From Thalassospira alkalitolerans (GTDB lineage: Bacteria > Pseudomonadota > Alphaproteobacteria > Rhodospirillales > Thalassospiraceae), in the NCBI RefSeq assembly GCF_002115745.1, contig NZ_JFKB01000002.1, positions 124,001 through 188,000 on the forward strand: a DNA stretch of 64,000 nt, written 5' to 3'. Below, piece after piece: positions 1 to 11,091 of the stretch (positions are counted from its first letter, which is position 1; each line of letters starts with the position of its first letter). The translations under genes were made by a program, and so were the position numbers. A model generated the notes under the pieces. That model searched no databases, was not told where the DNA came from, and worked only from the letters and a program-made list of their open reading frames with translations.

Positions 1-333
1 ATTTTCGGCCAGAATGACAAACCACATGTTGAGGGTGTCTTCGCGTTCGTAATTATGCGCGACTTCCTCAAATGCGTTGACCTGTTCGGCGACCTGATCA
101 AAACGCTCGGCGGGGACTTTCATGGCGGCAAGTGTGACCGCACCACCAAGTTTCTCGGTGTTGTAAAGGGGGCCGAACCGGCTGACATATCCATCCGTGA
201 TCAGGTCCTTTACACCCTTGATTACCGTTTCCTCGTCATAACCAAGGCGGGTGGCAAGTTCCTGAAACGGTCGATCACAGATCGGAAATCCACCTTGCAG
301 ATTGTTGATCAGGTCGCGTTGAAGCGGCTTCAT
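1..333 (-). CDS. nirG: NirG-like siroheme decarboxylase subunit (partial, runs off window)
   Basis: Lrp/AsnC-like protein of the NirD/L/G/H family, which decarboxylates siroheme to didecarboxysiroheme during heme d1 synthesis in the cytoplasm. The open frame has no stop before the window edge (111 codons). It begins MKPLQRDLIN with an N-terminal winged-helix region and contains HNYEREDTLNMWFVILAE near the edge. That HNYERE..N.WFV block is the signature of the NirD/NirG half of the family, as opposed to the CYRR/WPYN block of NirL/NirH. Its ATG overlaps the stop of the preceding nirL-like gene (ATGA), so translation is probably coupled. NirG rather than NirD is inferred from gene order; a nirH and nirJ would be expected just outside the window. 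Confidence 0.85.
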   Translation of the reverse strand, partial: MKPLQRDLINNLQGGFPICDRPFQELATRLGYDEETVIKGVKDLITDGYVSRFGPLYNTEKLGGAVTLAAMKVPAERFDQVAEQVNAFEEVAHNYEREDTLNMWFVILAEN

Positions 334-911
334 GATATCCGTCCGATCACGCTTGGTTTGGGGGATATGGCGCAGGCATCCGTATTAGAACCGCCGGTCA
401 GGGCGGCAGAATCCAGGGATGAGGATGCGGATGGGGCACCGTATTTACCGGCACGCTGTGTAAAGCACTGCTTGCTAAACAGGATCTTGCTTGGAATATC
501 ACCCAGATCAAGCCGGGCAATCATATGGCGGATCTGGGCGCGGACCGTCAATCGGTCACGGCCGTGTATCATGCAATAAAGGTTGTATGGCCAAACATCT
601 TTGACCCGTTCCCGGCGATAACAAAGCGTGACATAGGGAAGGTTGGCCATGATCTTGCCGATGTCAGGGGCCAGATCATCGGCAATGTCAAAAACGCACA
701 TTGCATTGGCTCGATATCCCAGCGACCGATGCCGCACGATCATGCCAAACCGGTTGATCACCTTGTCCTTGATCAGGTGGTCAAATGTCTCGATAACGGT
801 TTCTTCGGGAACACCGAGTTCAAGCGCAATCAAGGCATAGGGACGTTTGCCAATCGGCAGGCCGTCACGCAGTTTTTCGATCAGACGATGTTGAAGCTCG
901 CTTAGTTCCAT
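330..911 (-). CDS. nirL: NirL-like siroheme decarboxylase subunit
   Basis: 193-aa member of the Lrp/AsnC-related siroheme decarboxylase family. The start MELSELQHRLIEKL matches the family N terminus; an upstream in-frame Met would run far into nirD and is not needed. Residues in the CYRRERVKDVWPYNLYCMIHG block carry the CYRR and WPYNL..MIHG motifs typical of NirL/NirH, complementing the HNYERE motif of NirD. In this family D/L and G/H pairs work as complexes that remove two propionate carboxyls from siroheme. The gene overlaps nirD by 10 nt and the next gene by 4 nt. The last ~45 residues after the conserved core are Ser/Ala-rich and look like a non-conserved tail. Assignment as NirL versus NirH is by position. 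Confidence 0.85.
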   Translation of the reverse strand: MELSELQHRLIEKLRDGLPIGKRPYALIALELGVPEETVIETFDHLIKDKVINRFGMIVRHRSLGYRANAMCVFDIADDLAPDIGKIMANLPYVTLCYRRERVKDVWPYNLYCMIHGRDRLTVRAQIRHMIARLDLGDIPSKILFSKQCFTQRAGKYGAPSASSSLDSAALTGGSNTDACAISPKPSVIGRIS

Positions 912-1399
912 TGCAACGCAAATCCCAAATCGAGGCGGTAATGTTCGATCATCGGCATTCGATGCACGGCAAAGCCGGTTTTTGCCTCGATCGAATGGAT
1001 CGTCGTATTCAAACTCGCCTGATCGGCGGCGGTTACGACGAACCACAGATTGAGTTTATCTTCACGTTCGTAATTGTGATTGATTTCGGTAAAGTGGCTG
1101 ACGAGATTGGCAATCTTTTCCAATTGATCTTGCGGAATTTCCATGGCGGCAAGTGTCGATGCCCCCGCCCGTCCGGTGGCATATGTTGCCCCGACCCGAT
1201 CGACATAGCCCTTGGTCTTCATATCTGAAATCGCTGTAATAACGCTTTCTTCATCGCTGCCGATTTTTTCGGCAATGGTGGCAAAGGGGCGCGGTGTTGT
1301 CGGAAAGTCGCGCTGGAACTCCTCGATCAGGCGGATTTGCAGGGCACTAAGGTCAGGGGCCAAGTCGGGGGTTGGCTTTGGGTTCCGGTTGTTGCTCAT
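902..1399 (-). CDS. nirD: NirD siroheme decarboxylase subunit
   Basis: 165-aa Lrp/AsnC-like protein acting in heme d1 biosynthesis (siroheme to 12,18-didecarboxysiroheme), expected to pair with the NirL-like product that follows. An N-terminal winged helix begins at LSALQIRLIEEF, and the HNYEREDKLNLWFVVTA block in the C-terminal half is the NirD/NirG signature. A good ribosome site (GGAGAGGATGGC before the ATG) supports the start. The gap to nirF is 11 nt and the next gene overlaps by 10 nt, so it lies within a tight operon. The first 15 residues are Pro/Asn-rich and probably disordered. Confidence 0.88.
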   Translation of the reverse strand: MSNNRNPKPTPDLAPDLSALQIRLIEEFQRDFPTTPRPFATIAEKIGSDEESVITAISDMKTKGYVDRVGATYATGRAGASTLAAMEIPQDQLEKIANLVSHFTEINHNYEREDKLNLWFVVTAADQASLNTTIHSIEAKTGFAVHRMPMIEHYRLDLGFALQWN

Positions 1400-1410
1400 G
1401 CCATCCTCTC

Positions 1411-2634
1411 CTACAGGCCGATCTTGCCAGCACGGCTGGACATGAAAATGCCGCTTGGGCTTGGCAGTGGCAGTTCGGCAATGGGTTCGAACGTATAAGG
1501 GTTGTATCCGATCACCTTGTTGTCATCGCGCACCGAAAGCCATATCTGATCGCCGCGTGAACTGAATTCCATATGCAAAACACCCTTGCCCGGTTTCAGT
1601 TCGCCAACGATGGCAAGGCTTTCGGTGTCGATGATCTGGACCGTGTCGTAATCAGGCACCGAAAAATTGACCCAGACATGCCGGTTATCAGGATGGGCCA
1701 TGACAAAGACCGGTTGTCCATGCACGGGGATCGCGCCAATTTGTTGCCAGGTTTCGGTATCAATCACGAGAACTTCGTGATGACCGACCGCCGGAACAAA
1801 AGCGCGTTTTCCCGCAATCGCCCATCCTTCAAGGTGGGGCATTTTGTAGACCGGCAAGCGTTCCTGTCCCTTGCCGTAATGATCAAGAATGCGCTTTACG
1901 CCATTTTCGGGATGCCAAAGGTCCAGCAGGGCCATGCCATCTTCGCCAAACAGCCCGGCAATATAATAACGGCCATTTGATGTGATCAGCGCGTCATAGG
2001 GCTGAATACCAACATCCTTGTATCGGGTGATGACCGGGGTGTTGCCGGTTGAAAAATCAGCGACCCAGATTTCACCTGAATCCCATAGGCTGAAAACGAA
2101 CCGGTTGTCAGGTGCATCGACCAGACCAATAACCTTGGACCGATCCGGTCCATCGCCAACCAAGGCGGGGATATCGGCAACCATTTCAAGGGTGTCGCTA
2201 TTAAATACCCGAACGCCACCGGGTTCGTAATTGGCCACGGCAACAAGTTTGCCATCCTGACTGATGGCGCCGCCGATGCTGTTGCCTGCCTGCAAGGTGC
2301 GTTTAACGATTTTATGACCAAGGATATCAACCTTGGTCAATCCGCCGTCACGGCCAAAAACAAAGGCAAATCGGCCATCGCGGGAATACACGATCGAGGC
2401 ATGGGAAAGATCGCCAAGCCCGTCAATAATTCCGATGAATTGTTTTGCACTGGTATCAAGAATGGCGACTTGTCCTGTCGCACGCGCAATTACTGTTGCC
2501 AGATCGGCGGTGCCGCGCGGGGTCGGGGCGGATGCGCATGCTGCCAAAATCAAAATGCCCCCGACAGCGATCAGACTGCGGGCAGCGCGGAAAGATGTGG
2601 CAAAAAATCTTGCCGAAAATGCAGTGCGCTTCAT
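1411..2634 (-). CDS. nirF: NirF, heme d1 biosynthesis lipoprotein
   Basis: 407-aa periplasmic beta-propeller protein needed for the last steps of heme d1 formation. The start chosen (MKRTAFSARF) overlaps the nirC stop as ATGA. It gives a basic N terminus, a hydrophobic stretch and a lipobox ILAAC with Cys33, so the mature protein should be a membrane-anchored lipoprotein, as described for Pseudomonas NirF. The SRDGRFAFVFGRDGG block and the neighbouring SHAS histidine are conserved NirF features. The rest resembles the d1-binding propeller of NirS but has no cytochrome c domain. NirN, a close relative, is excluded by the lack of CXXCH. Confidence 0.92.
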   Translation of the reverse strand: MKRTAFSARFFATSFRAARSLIAVGGILILAACASAPTPRGTADLATVIARATGQVAILDTSAKQFIGIIDGLGDLSHASIVYSRDGRFAFVFGRDGGLTKVDILGHKIVKRTLQAGNSIGGAISQDGKLVAVANYEPGGVRVFNSDTLEMVADIPALVGDGPDRSKVIGLVDAPDNRFVFSLWDSGEIWVADFSTGNTPVITRYKDVGIQPYDALITSNGRYYIAGLFGEDGMALLDLWHPENGVKRILDHYGKGQERLPVYKMPHLEGWAIAGKRAFVPAVGHHEVLVIDTETWQQIGAIPVHGQPVFVMAHPDNRHVWVNFSVPDYDTVQIIDTESLAIVGELKPGKGVLHMEFSSRGDQIWLSVRDDNKVIGYNPYTFEPIAELPLPSPSGIFMSSRAGKIGL

Positions 2635-2996
2635 TCGGGGTCTCCTGTTTTCAGGTAACGTGCCATCCATGCTGCTTCATCGGGGGTAACGATTGCGCGC
2701 CATGGCGGCATGGCCGTGCCGGGCAATCCATCAAGGATGATCGTGGTCAGATCATCGATGCTGTAGTGCGCAATATTTTCCGGCAAAAGCGGTGATCCAA
2801 GCCCGCCCTTAAACGTCATGCCATGGCAGGAGCCACAATCTTGACGCACCATTTGTTCAAGATCGTGTGCGTTACGGGCCGGTCGTTCCAATGTGCTGTT
2901 TTGCGCGCTGGCCGGGAATGACGAAAAAACCGTCAGCATCATGACCGTGGTCAGTGCGATGGCAGCGCCAAGAACCGGATTACGCAGATCGTACAT
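2631..2996 (-). CDS. nirC: NirC, periplasmic c-type cytochrome (c55X)
   Basis: About 121-aa monoheme cytochrome c of the nir locus. The signal peptide (MYDLRNPVLGAAIALTT...) should be cut after FPASA at residue 31. One heme c site CGSCH lies at residues 54-58, with a later Met (TAMPPW) as probable sixth ligand. NirC is thought to pass electrons to NirS or to take part in d1 maturation in the periplasm. The start is uncertain: in-frame Mets also lie 4 and 5 codons upstream, and all overlap the nirE 3' end. The stop overlaps the nirF start by 4 nt. No strong ribosome site is visible, consistent with coupling to nirE. Confidence 0.85.
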   Translation of the reverse strand: MYDLRNPVLGAAIALTTVMMLTVFSSFPASAQNSTLERPARNAHDLEQMVRQDCGSCHGMTFKGGLGSPLLPENIAHYSIDDLTTIILDGLPGTAMPPWRAIVTPDEAAWMARYLKTGDPE

Positions 2997-3810
2997 AGCG
3001 CAGACCATCATTTTGAATGCGGGATGTTGCCGCCGGATCAAGCGTTCCATCGGGCAATAAATCGCCAACTGGCAGCGATAACCGGTCTGCCAGCGAAATC
3101 ACGCGACCAATCACAATCATGCAGGGCGGATCAAAATCCAGTCGGTCAAGATCGGCACAAACATTGCCAAGTGTGGTGCGGAAATGGCGTTGATCCGGGG
3201 TGGAACCGTTTTCAATGATCATGACCGGGGTGTTTACCGCCAAACCATGTTCCATCAGTTTTCCGGCGATGATGGGCATGGTTTTAACGCCCATGTAAAT
3301 CGCAAGTGTCGTGTCCGGATCGGCCAGAGAACGCCAGTCGTGCTGGGGTTCAGCGTCGGCCTGCATGTGGCCGGTGACAAAGCGAACACCGGTTGCCAGC
3401 CCGCGATGGGTCAGCGGCAGGTTAAGTTGTGCCATGCATCCGGCTGCGGCCGTGATCCCGGGAATAACTTCAAAAGGAACATTGTGCAGGCTAAGCCATT
3501 CGGCTTCTTCGCCGCCACGTCCAAAGATATAGGGATCGCCACCCTTAAGACGGACAATGTGGCGATGCGATTGTGCCAGATGCACCAAAAGAGAATTTAT
3601 CTCGGATTGTTTCAGGCTGTGGCTTCCGGTCGATTTCCCAACATAAATGCGTTCAGCAAACGGATTGGCCAGATCAAGGATTTCTTCGGAAACCAGCCGG
3701 TCATAAACAATGACATCGGCACGATCAAGCAGGCGTGCTGCTTTGATTGTTAAAAGTTCCGGATTGCCCGGCCCGGCTCCGACAAGATAGATGCACCCCG
3801 GTTGTTGCAT
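2980..3810 (-). CDS. nirE: NirE, uroporphyrinogen-III C-methyltransferase
   Basis: 276-aa SAM-dependent methyltransferase that turns uroporphyrinogen III into precorrin-2, the entry step to siroheme and heme d1. It shows the standard SUMT blocks: YLVGAGPGNPELLTIKA near the N terminus, VRLKGGDPYIFGRGGEE around residues 87-102, and the IPGITAA block. No CysG-type dehydrogenase/chelatase domain is fused. The upstream AGGAAAAAATGCC fits a ribosome site. It is separated from nirS by 75 nt holding a strong hairpin. nirE is preferred over cobA or cysG because it lies inside the nir operon. Confidence 0.93.
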   Translation of the reverse strand: MQQPGCIYLVGAGPGNPELLTIKAARLLDRADVIVYDRLVSEEILDLANPFAERIYVGKSTGSHSLKQSEINSLLVHLAQSHRHIVRLKGGDPYIFGRGGEEAEWLSLHNVPFEVIPGITAAAGCMAQLNLPLTHRGLATGVRFVTGHMQADAEPQHDWRSLADPDTTLAIYMGVKTMPIIAGKLMEHGLAVNTPVMIIENGSTPDQRHFRTTLGNVCADLDRLDFDPPCMIVIGRVISLADRLSLPVGDLLPDGTLDPAATSRIQNDGLRYVRSA

Positions 3811-3852
3811 GGCATTTTTTCCTGTTTTTTCGATATTTCAGGTGCGGGAAGT

Positions 3853-3876
3853 CCGGGGGCCTCAAAAGGCCCCCGG
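3853..3876 (-). terminator. Intercistronic hairpin between nirS and nirE
   Basis: A perfect 10-bp G/C-rich stem (CCGGGGGCCT against AGGCCCCCGG) with a 4-nt loop lies 10 nt after the nirS stop. No U-run follows on the minus strand, so a full intrinsic terminator is doubtful. It more likely protects the nirS mRNA 3' end or partly attenuates read-through into nirE. That would fit the need for much more NirS than biosynthesis enzymes. Confidence 0.6.
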
Positions 3877-3885
3877 TTTGGAAGG

Positions 3886-6595
<2,710 letters not shown>

Positions 6596-6609
<14 letters not shown>

Positions 6610-7264
6610 TTTGACCAAAATGGATTTTGATCTGATTTCCCGGGTTGCTGTGATGTCAGCATTTTCGATTGATGAAATAGAGTCCATCGTTAATGGGGTG
6701 GCCGTTGTGATCCATAACGGCCGCGAATTGTTGTTTAGCGAGGGCGAGGTCGCAGATCAATTCTTCATTGTTCTAAAGGGGCAGGTCCGCTTGTTCCGTA
6801 TCTTGGGGGATGGTCGGGTAACGCTTTTCCATCTGGTTAGTGCGGGCGAATCCTTTGCCGAGGCTGTCGTGCTTGCCGGGCAAAATTATCCGGTATCGGC
6901 CGAATGTGATCCCGGAAGCGAGATTGTCGCTATCAGCAGATTTCAGCTGATCAACCGTCTTAAGACAGACAAGGTGTTGATCGGCCGGGTGATGCAGTCA
7001 CTGATCGAACGCGAACGGTTCTTTTATCAGGAACTGAACGATTTGCGCCAACGCAACCCGTCGCAACGTCTGGCGGGTTTTTTATTGTCGCAAGGCGAAG
7101 AATCGGATTTAGTTCCCAAGCACGTTATTGCAAACCGTATTGGTGTGACGCCGGAAACATTTTCACGTGCGCTGCGCAAGCTTGAAGATGACGGCTTTAT
7201 TGCTCGCGACCAAAGGATGAGCATCCTTGATATTGACGGGTTGCGCCAATTCGCCAGCCGATAG
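6596..7264 (+). CDS. Crp/Fnr-family regulator 1 (DNR/NNR-like)
   Basis: 222-aa regulator with an N-terminal cNMP-type sensory beta-barrel (about 15-125), a long dimer helix and a C-terminal HTH (KHVIANRIGVTPETFSRALRKLEDDGFI). The recognition helix ETFSRALRKL carries the E..SR pattern expected to read TTGAT half-sites. No FNR-type N-terminal cysteine cluster is present, so it is more like the NO-responsive DNR/NNR group than oxygen-sensing FNR. The start is supported by GGGGGGCTGATC and a 14-nt overlap with the chelatase gene. It faces away from nirS, whose upstream box it may bind. Confidence 0.85.
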
Positions 7265-7282
7265 ATGATTTTCACCAGATTA

Positions 7283-7296
7283 TTGATGTGGAACAA
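7283..7296. promoter_or_regulatory. Possible degenerate FNR-type box
   Basis: TTGATGTGGAACAA differs from TTGAT-N4-ATCAA at one position of the right arm. It lies 62-75 bp upstream of the start of the second Crp/Fnr gene. It suggests cross- or autoregulation within the regulator cluster, but a single near-match in about 90 bp is weak evidence. Confidence 0.4.
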
Positions 7297-7357
7297 ACTG
7301 GATCGTCTTGTTTTATGTTAGAGTTATTCCAGTAATTGTAAAAACCGCATCTTTACC

Positions 7358-8110
7358 ATGGACAATGCCATGATGAACGATATCGAACGCATATCGGGTG
7401 TTCTTCGCTTTGCGAATTATTTCCGAACTTGGCCGCAGGAAGACATCCTTGAATTGGCTGGATTATGTCAATGGGTCCGGTTCGATACGGATACCATGAT
7501 GATTTCGGCTGATGATCCTGCCTCGGCGCTATATCTGATCGTTAATGGCCATGTTGAACTGTCCTTTAAGGACCGGGATGGCAAGGATGGTGTGATTGAC
7601 CTTCTTGGCAATGGTCAGCTTGTTGGCGAATGCGCGCTTGTACCCGATGGTTGTTATGCCGTTTCGGTTCGAACGCTTGAGGCAACAACGGCAATCTCGA
7701 TTGATGGTGCGGCCTTTTCCGATTTTCTGGCGGCTCATTTTGATCGGGCGCTGACCATGATGTCTGCGATGACAGAACGTTTGTGTCAGTTGCTGCGTCA
7801 GGCCGAAGAACTTAAATGTCGTTCGGCCGCCCAGCGTCTGGGGATTTATTTTCTGGCGGATGCCGTGCCAATTGACGGTGCGCATGAAACACCGCTGACG
7901 ATTGAAAAATCGGCTTTGGCCCGGAAATTGGGCATGACCAGCGAAACGATTTCACGTGCGCTTAAAAAGCTGTCGGAAATTGGCGTATCGCAGCATGCCA
8001 ACGGCCATATTATCCGGATCGCAGATGCCCAAACACTTTCGGAATGGTGCGGCCTTTCGGGGAATGATGCCAAGGAAGGAAGCCAAAATGCGCTCAAGGC
8101 AGCTATCTGA
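7358..8110 (+). CDS. Crp/Fnr-family regulator 2
   Basis: 250-aa Crp/Fnr protein: sensory barrel (about 20-135, including ALYLIVNGHVELSF), dimer helix, and HTH (TIEKSALARKLGMTSETISRALKKLSEIGV). Its recognition helix ETISRALKKL again resembles the FNR/DNR type. There is no N-terminal Cys cluster of FNR form. It diverges clearly from its neighbours (different barrel sequence, longer C terminus), so it is not a recent duplicate. Mets at codons 1, 5 and 6 are all possible starts and no strong ribosome site separates them. It is preceded by a 93-nt gap and overlaps regulator 3 by 23 nt. Confidence 0.82.
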   Translation: MDNAMMNDIERISGVLRFANYFRTWPQEDILELAGLCQWVRFDTDTMMISADDPASALYLIVNGHVELSFKDRDGKDGVIDLLGNGQLVGECALVPDGCYAVSVRTLEATTAISIDGAAFSDFLAAHFDRALTMMSAMTERLCQLLRQAEELKCRSAAQRLGIYFLADAVPIDGAHETPLTIEKSALARKLGMTSETISRALKKLSEIGVSQHANGHIIRIADAQTLSEWCGLSGNDAKEGSQNALKAAI

Positions 8111-8783
8111 TACCGACATCGGTATCGTAAAACAGGTTCCTTTTCTGTCGGCGCTCGGGGCGGCACGACTTTCTGATCTGATCGGGAAATGCCGGGTGGA
8201 GTGGCATGCGAAGGGTGAACATTTGTTTCGCGCCGGTGACGTTGCCGACCATTTTTATATTTTGCTGTCCGGGCATTTGCGCCTTGTTAAAATATCGCCG
8301 TTGGGCGAAGAAACCGTGATGCATTTCCTAACGCAGCCCGGTGCCTTTGCCGAGGCCGTTTCCCTGGCGGGCCGGGCATATCCGGTCGAATGCGAAGTCA
8401 TGGAAAATTGCGAGATTGTGGCAATCCCGCGCGAAGCGTATCTAACAATTTTGCGTAGCGCCCCCGATGTTGCCGGTGACGTGCTTGCCGGTCTTATTCG
8501 CTGGGAACGTTTCTTCCTTGAAGAAATCTATAAGCTGCGCCACACCAAACCAATCCAGAGGATCGCCTCGTTCTTGATCGACTTTGAAGAACGAAATGGC
8601 GAAAACCTTGATGGCGAAGACGAAACGAATTTCCCGGAAAAACGCCAGATCGCCAGCCGGATTGGTATCACCCCGGAAACTTTCTCGCGCTCGCTTCGAA
8701 AGCTTGAAGCAACCGGTGCGATTGCAGCGGGGCCAAAGCTTAGAATTCTTGACCGGGCAGCGTTGTACGAACTTTCACGCTAG
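8088..8783 (+). CDS. Crp/Fnr-family regulator 3 (DNR/NNR-like)
   Basis: 231-aa Crp/Fnr protein starting MRSRQLSDTD behind AAGGAAGCCAAA inside the end of regulator 2. The barrel contains HFYILLSGHLRLVKISPLGEE and LTQPGAFAEAVSLAGRAYPVECE. The HTH is KRQIASRIGITPETFSRSLRKLEATGAI. It is visibly the closest relative of regulator 1 (shared FAEAV.LAG..YPV.CE and IGxTPETFSRxLRKLE blocks), suggesting an older duplication of a DNR/NNR-type gene. Effector unknown; NO or redox are plausible given the nir neighbourhood. Confidence 0.83.
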   Translation: MRSRQLSDTDIGIVKQVPFLSALGAARLSDLIGKCRVEWHAKGEHLFRAGDVADHFYILLSGHLRLVKISPLGEETVMHFLTQPGAFAEAVSLAGRAYPVECEVMENCEIVAIPREAYLTILRSAPDVAGDVLAGLIRWERFFLEEIYKLRHTKPIQRIASFLIDFEERNGENLDGEDETNFPEKRQIASRIGITPETFSRSLRKLEATGAIAAGPKLRILDRAALYELSR

Positions 8784-9421
8784 TTAAAAGATCAAGCGCA
8801 AAGTAATTTCCCTGCAGACTTGCCTTTTTGGCAGGCGGGTAAATTTGTGTTGAAAATGCCGAGAATTTGCACCGGACCGGTCCCAAATGATCGGTTGGCA
8901 CACGACCGGTTGCGGGGTATGGGCGGAGCCAAGGGGCGCGATGTGATCGCAAGTATCCTTGAATAAAAAATCAATCAATTATATTCACACACGTGATAGT
9001 TAATGTTGACAGGGGCCGGGGCGTGGGCCATTGATACCGCCATGGGGTGGCCGGAAAGCGGCGGTCAGAACAACGGAAAAAACTCTTTGGTGTGGCGCTG
9101 ACATGGTGTCAGCGCTGTCTGCGGTCCTCATGTGTTCGCATCGTTGCACGCGCAGAAGGAACCGCTTGTTTTCCTGTTTCTGATCGTGCGTACGATCCGA
9201 CCATGGGGCATGCCTGCAGCAGTTGGGGATGTGCAAAACCGGTTTGTGCAAGCTGCCAAATTTGGGGCTGCGCTTGTTGTTTTTGCGATTGCTGTTGGTG
9301 CGCAGACAGCCTGTTGTTTTGGGCCGTCGCGCGTTTTGCCGCAGATGCGCGAAGGGCGCCCCGGGGATTTGATTGCGGGCAATGGCTTGATCGCCTTGCC
9401 GCCATAGATATCGGAGTTCGA
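8784..9421. other. 638-bp intergenic region, no convincing gene
   Basis: It separates the Crp/Fnr cluster from the acyl-CoA ligase operon. Seen: a short TGCC-TTTTT-GGCA hairpin at 8821-8833, an ACCGG-A-CCGGT palindrome at 8871-8881, and an AT-rich stretch around 8965-9005 with TTCACACACGTGATAG. The TCAC/GTGA half-sites of that stretch loosely recall the TetR-type palindrome at 13481. Open frames of 90-150 codons exist on both strands, but they lack ribosome sites, are Cys- or Arg-rich, and look like noise. The ligase promoter probably lies here. Confidence 0.5.
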
Positions 9422-11011
9422 ATGATAGACGGTGCCATGCAGCCATTTTCGCTGACACTCGACAAGTTCCTTAACCACGCGGCCAAATGGCATCCTGATG
9501 TTGAAGTGGTAAGTGCACATCCAGATGGCGTGATTGAACGGATTGGCTATGCCGATCTGAAAACACGGGCAAAGCGCGTTTCGCGGATTCTTGCCGATTT
9601 GGGTGTTATCGTGGGGGATCGCGTGGCCACACTTGCCTGGAACAGCCAGGCCCATGTCGAAGCATGGTATGCGATCATGGGTCTTGGTGCGGTGTGTCAT
9701 ACACTTAACCCGCGTCTGACCGTTTCCCAGACAGCCCAGATATTAAAGCAATCAGACGCGCATGTTTTGATTGTCAGTGCCGATCTTGCGCCACTTGCCC
9801 AACAGGTCGCCGCCGAGGCACCGGTTGCACATGTTCTGGTTATTGATGGTTCGGCGGGTGATTGGACAGAAAGCGGGGCCGATCTTAGGGTCGATACGCT
9901 GGCGCCCCTGATTTCCAAAGCGCAAAGTGACATCGACTGGGGCGGGTTTGATGAAACAACAGCATCCGGGCTTTGCTTTACCTCCGGCACTACCGGGGCG
10001 CCCAAGGGGGTGACCTATACCCATCGCTCGACGTATCTTCATACATCACGGCTGTTGCAGGCAGATGTGATCGGAATTACGTCGGCGGACACGGTTTTGG
10101 CCATGGTGCCGATGTTTCATGCCAATGCATGGGGGTTGCCATTTGCTGCGCCTGCCGTCGGGGCAAAACTGGTTTTACCGGGGCGTCTTGCTGATGGCGC
10201 AAGTTTGGCAAAGCTGATCACGTCCGAAGGCGTAACCGTTGCGGCAGGTGTGCCGACCGTATGGCTTGGTTTGGTTGAACATCTTGAATCTTGCGGTGGT
10301 GACGTTCCAACATTGAAACGGATTTTGATGGGCGGTGCACCATTGCCCCCCGCCTTGATGGCGCGGATTGAACGACGTTTGGGCGTGGCCGTGCAGACCA
10401 GTTGGGGCATGACCGAATTATCGCCGCTGGGCACGATGTCTTCGCCTGTTGACCCGAAACGGGATGCATCTGTGTCGGGGCGGCCATCGGTCGGGATCGA
10501 CTTTTTGCTGACGGATGCCAGGGGCAATGCATTGCCCGAACAACGCAATGTCGAGGGGCATCTGCGAGTGCGTGGTGCCTCGGTGGTGGAACGCTATCTG
10601 GGTGATGAGCAACCGGCCACGGATGCGAATGGCTGGTTCGATACCGGCGATCTTGCCCGCATTGATGACCGTGGCAATTTGATGATCACGGGGCGCGCCA
10701 AGGAATTGATCAAGTCGGGCGGTGAATGGATCAATCCGGCCGAGATTGAAGCCATTGTCGGAGCACTTCCACAGGTATCATTGGCAGCCGTGATTGGCCG
10801 CCCAGATATCAAATGGGGCGAGCGGCCGGTACTTTTGGTCGAAACGCGCAAGCATCAAACCATCAGCGACGATGACCTTTTGGCATCGCTGCGCGGGCGC
10901 GTGGCGTCCTGGTGGATTCCCGATGTGGTGGTTCGCGTTCCAAGCATGCCAAAGGCATCCACCGGTAAAATCGACAAGTTGCGCCTAAGGTCGGAATACG
11001 GCCAGGCATAA
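9422..11011 (+). CDS. Acyl-CoA synthetase (AMP-forming, AlkK-like medium/long-chain ligase)
   Basis: 529-aa ANL-superfamily ligase that activates a carboxylic acid to its CoA thioester through an acyl-adenylate. The AMP-binding P-loop [11 protein letters not shown] lies at about 186-196. It is followed by the substrate-pocket region ([14 protein letters not shown]), the A5 motif [11 protein letters not shown], the hinge [12 protein letters not shown] and the C-terminal catalytic Lys motif KASTGKIDK. The TSGTTG.PKGV and MFH.N.WG pattern fits the AlkK/medium-chain fatty acid group; exact substrate unknown. The start [10 protein letters not shown] is chosen because CGGAG lies 5 nt upstream. The frame is open much further 5', but that part is Cys-rich nonsense. 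It heads a module with thiolase, TetR, SDR and LIV transporter. Confidence 0.88.
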   Translation: MIDGAMQPFSLTLDKFLNHAAKWHPDVEVVSAHPDGVIERIGYADLKTRAKRVSRILADLGVIVGDRVATLAWNSQAHVEAWYAIMGLGAVCHTLNPRLTVSQTAQILKQSDAHVLIVSADLAPLAQQVAAEAPVAHVLVIDGSAGDWTESGADLRVDTLAPLISKAQSDIDWGGFDETTASGLCFTSGTTGAPKGVTYTHRSTYLHTSRLLQADVIGITSADTVLAMVPMFHANAWGLPFAAPAVGAKLVLPGRLADGASLAKLITSEGVTVAAGVPTVWLGLVEHLESCGGDVPTLKRILMGGAPLPPALMARIERRLGVAVQTSWGMTELSPLGTMSSPVDPKRDASVSGRPSVGIDFLLTDARGNALPEQRNVEGHLRVRGASVVERYLGDEQPATDANGWFDTGDLARIDDRGNLMITGRAKELIKSGGEWINPAEIEAIVGALPQVSLAAVIGRPDIKWGERPVLLVETRKHQTISDDDLLASLRGRVASWWIPDVVVRVPSMPKASTGKIDKLRLRSEYGQA

Positions 11012-11091
11012 GCGATAAGACGCCCTTGCGGGCTTGCCCATTCTGTTCCGCAGATCGTGTGGCATATGGACCGAATATCAGGAGGATTACC

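Noticed and set aside
330-1046. Longer start for the nirL-like gene at 1046
   Set aside because: The extra 45 residues are Arg-rich, run antisense-like through nirD, and are absent from the family. ATG at 911 gives the normal N terminus.
8951-8980. TTGA-N8-TCAA near 8960 as an FNR box
   Set aside because: The spacing is two bases too long for the FNR/DNR consensus.
9047-9421. In-frame extension of the acyl-CoA ligase and a 91-codon frame at 9132-9407
   Set aside because: The extension is Cys/Trp-rich with no domain, and the ligase has a good ribosome site at 9422. The 91-codon frame lacks a ribosome site and family features.
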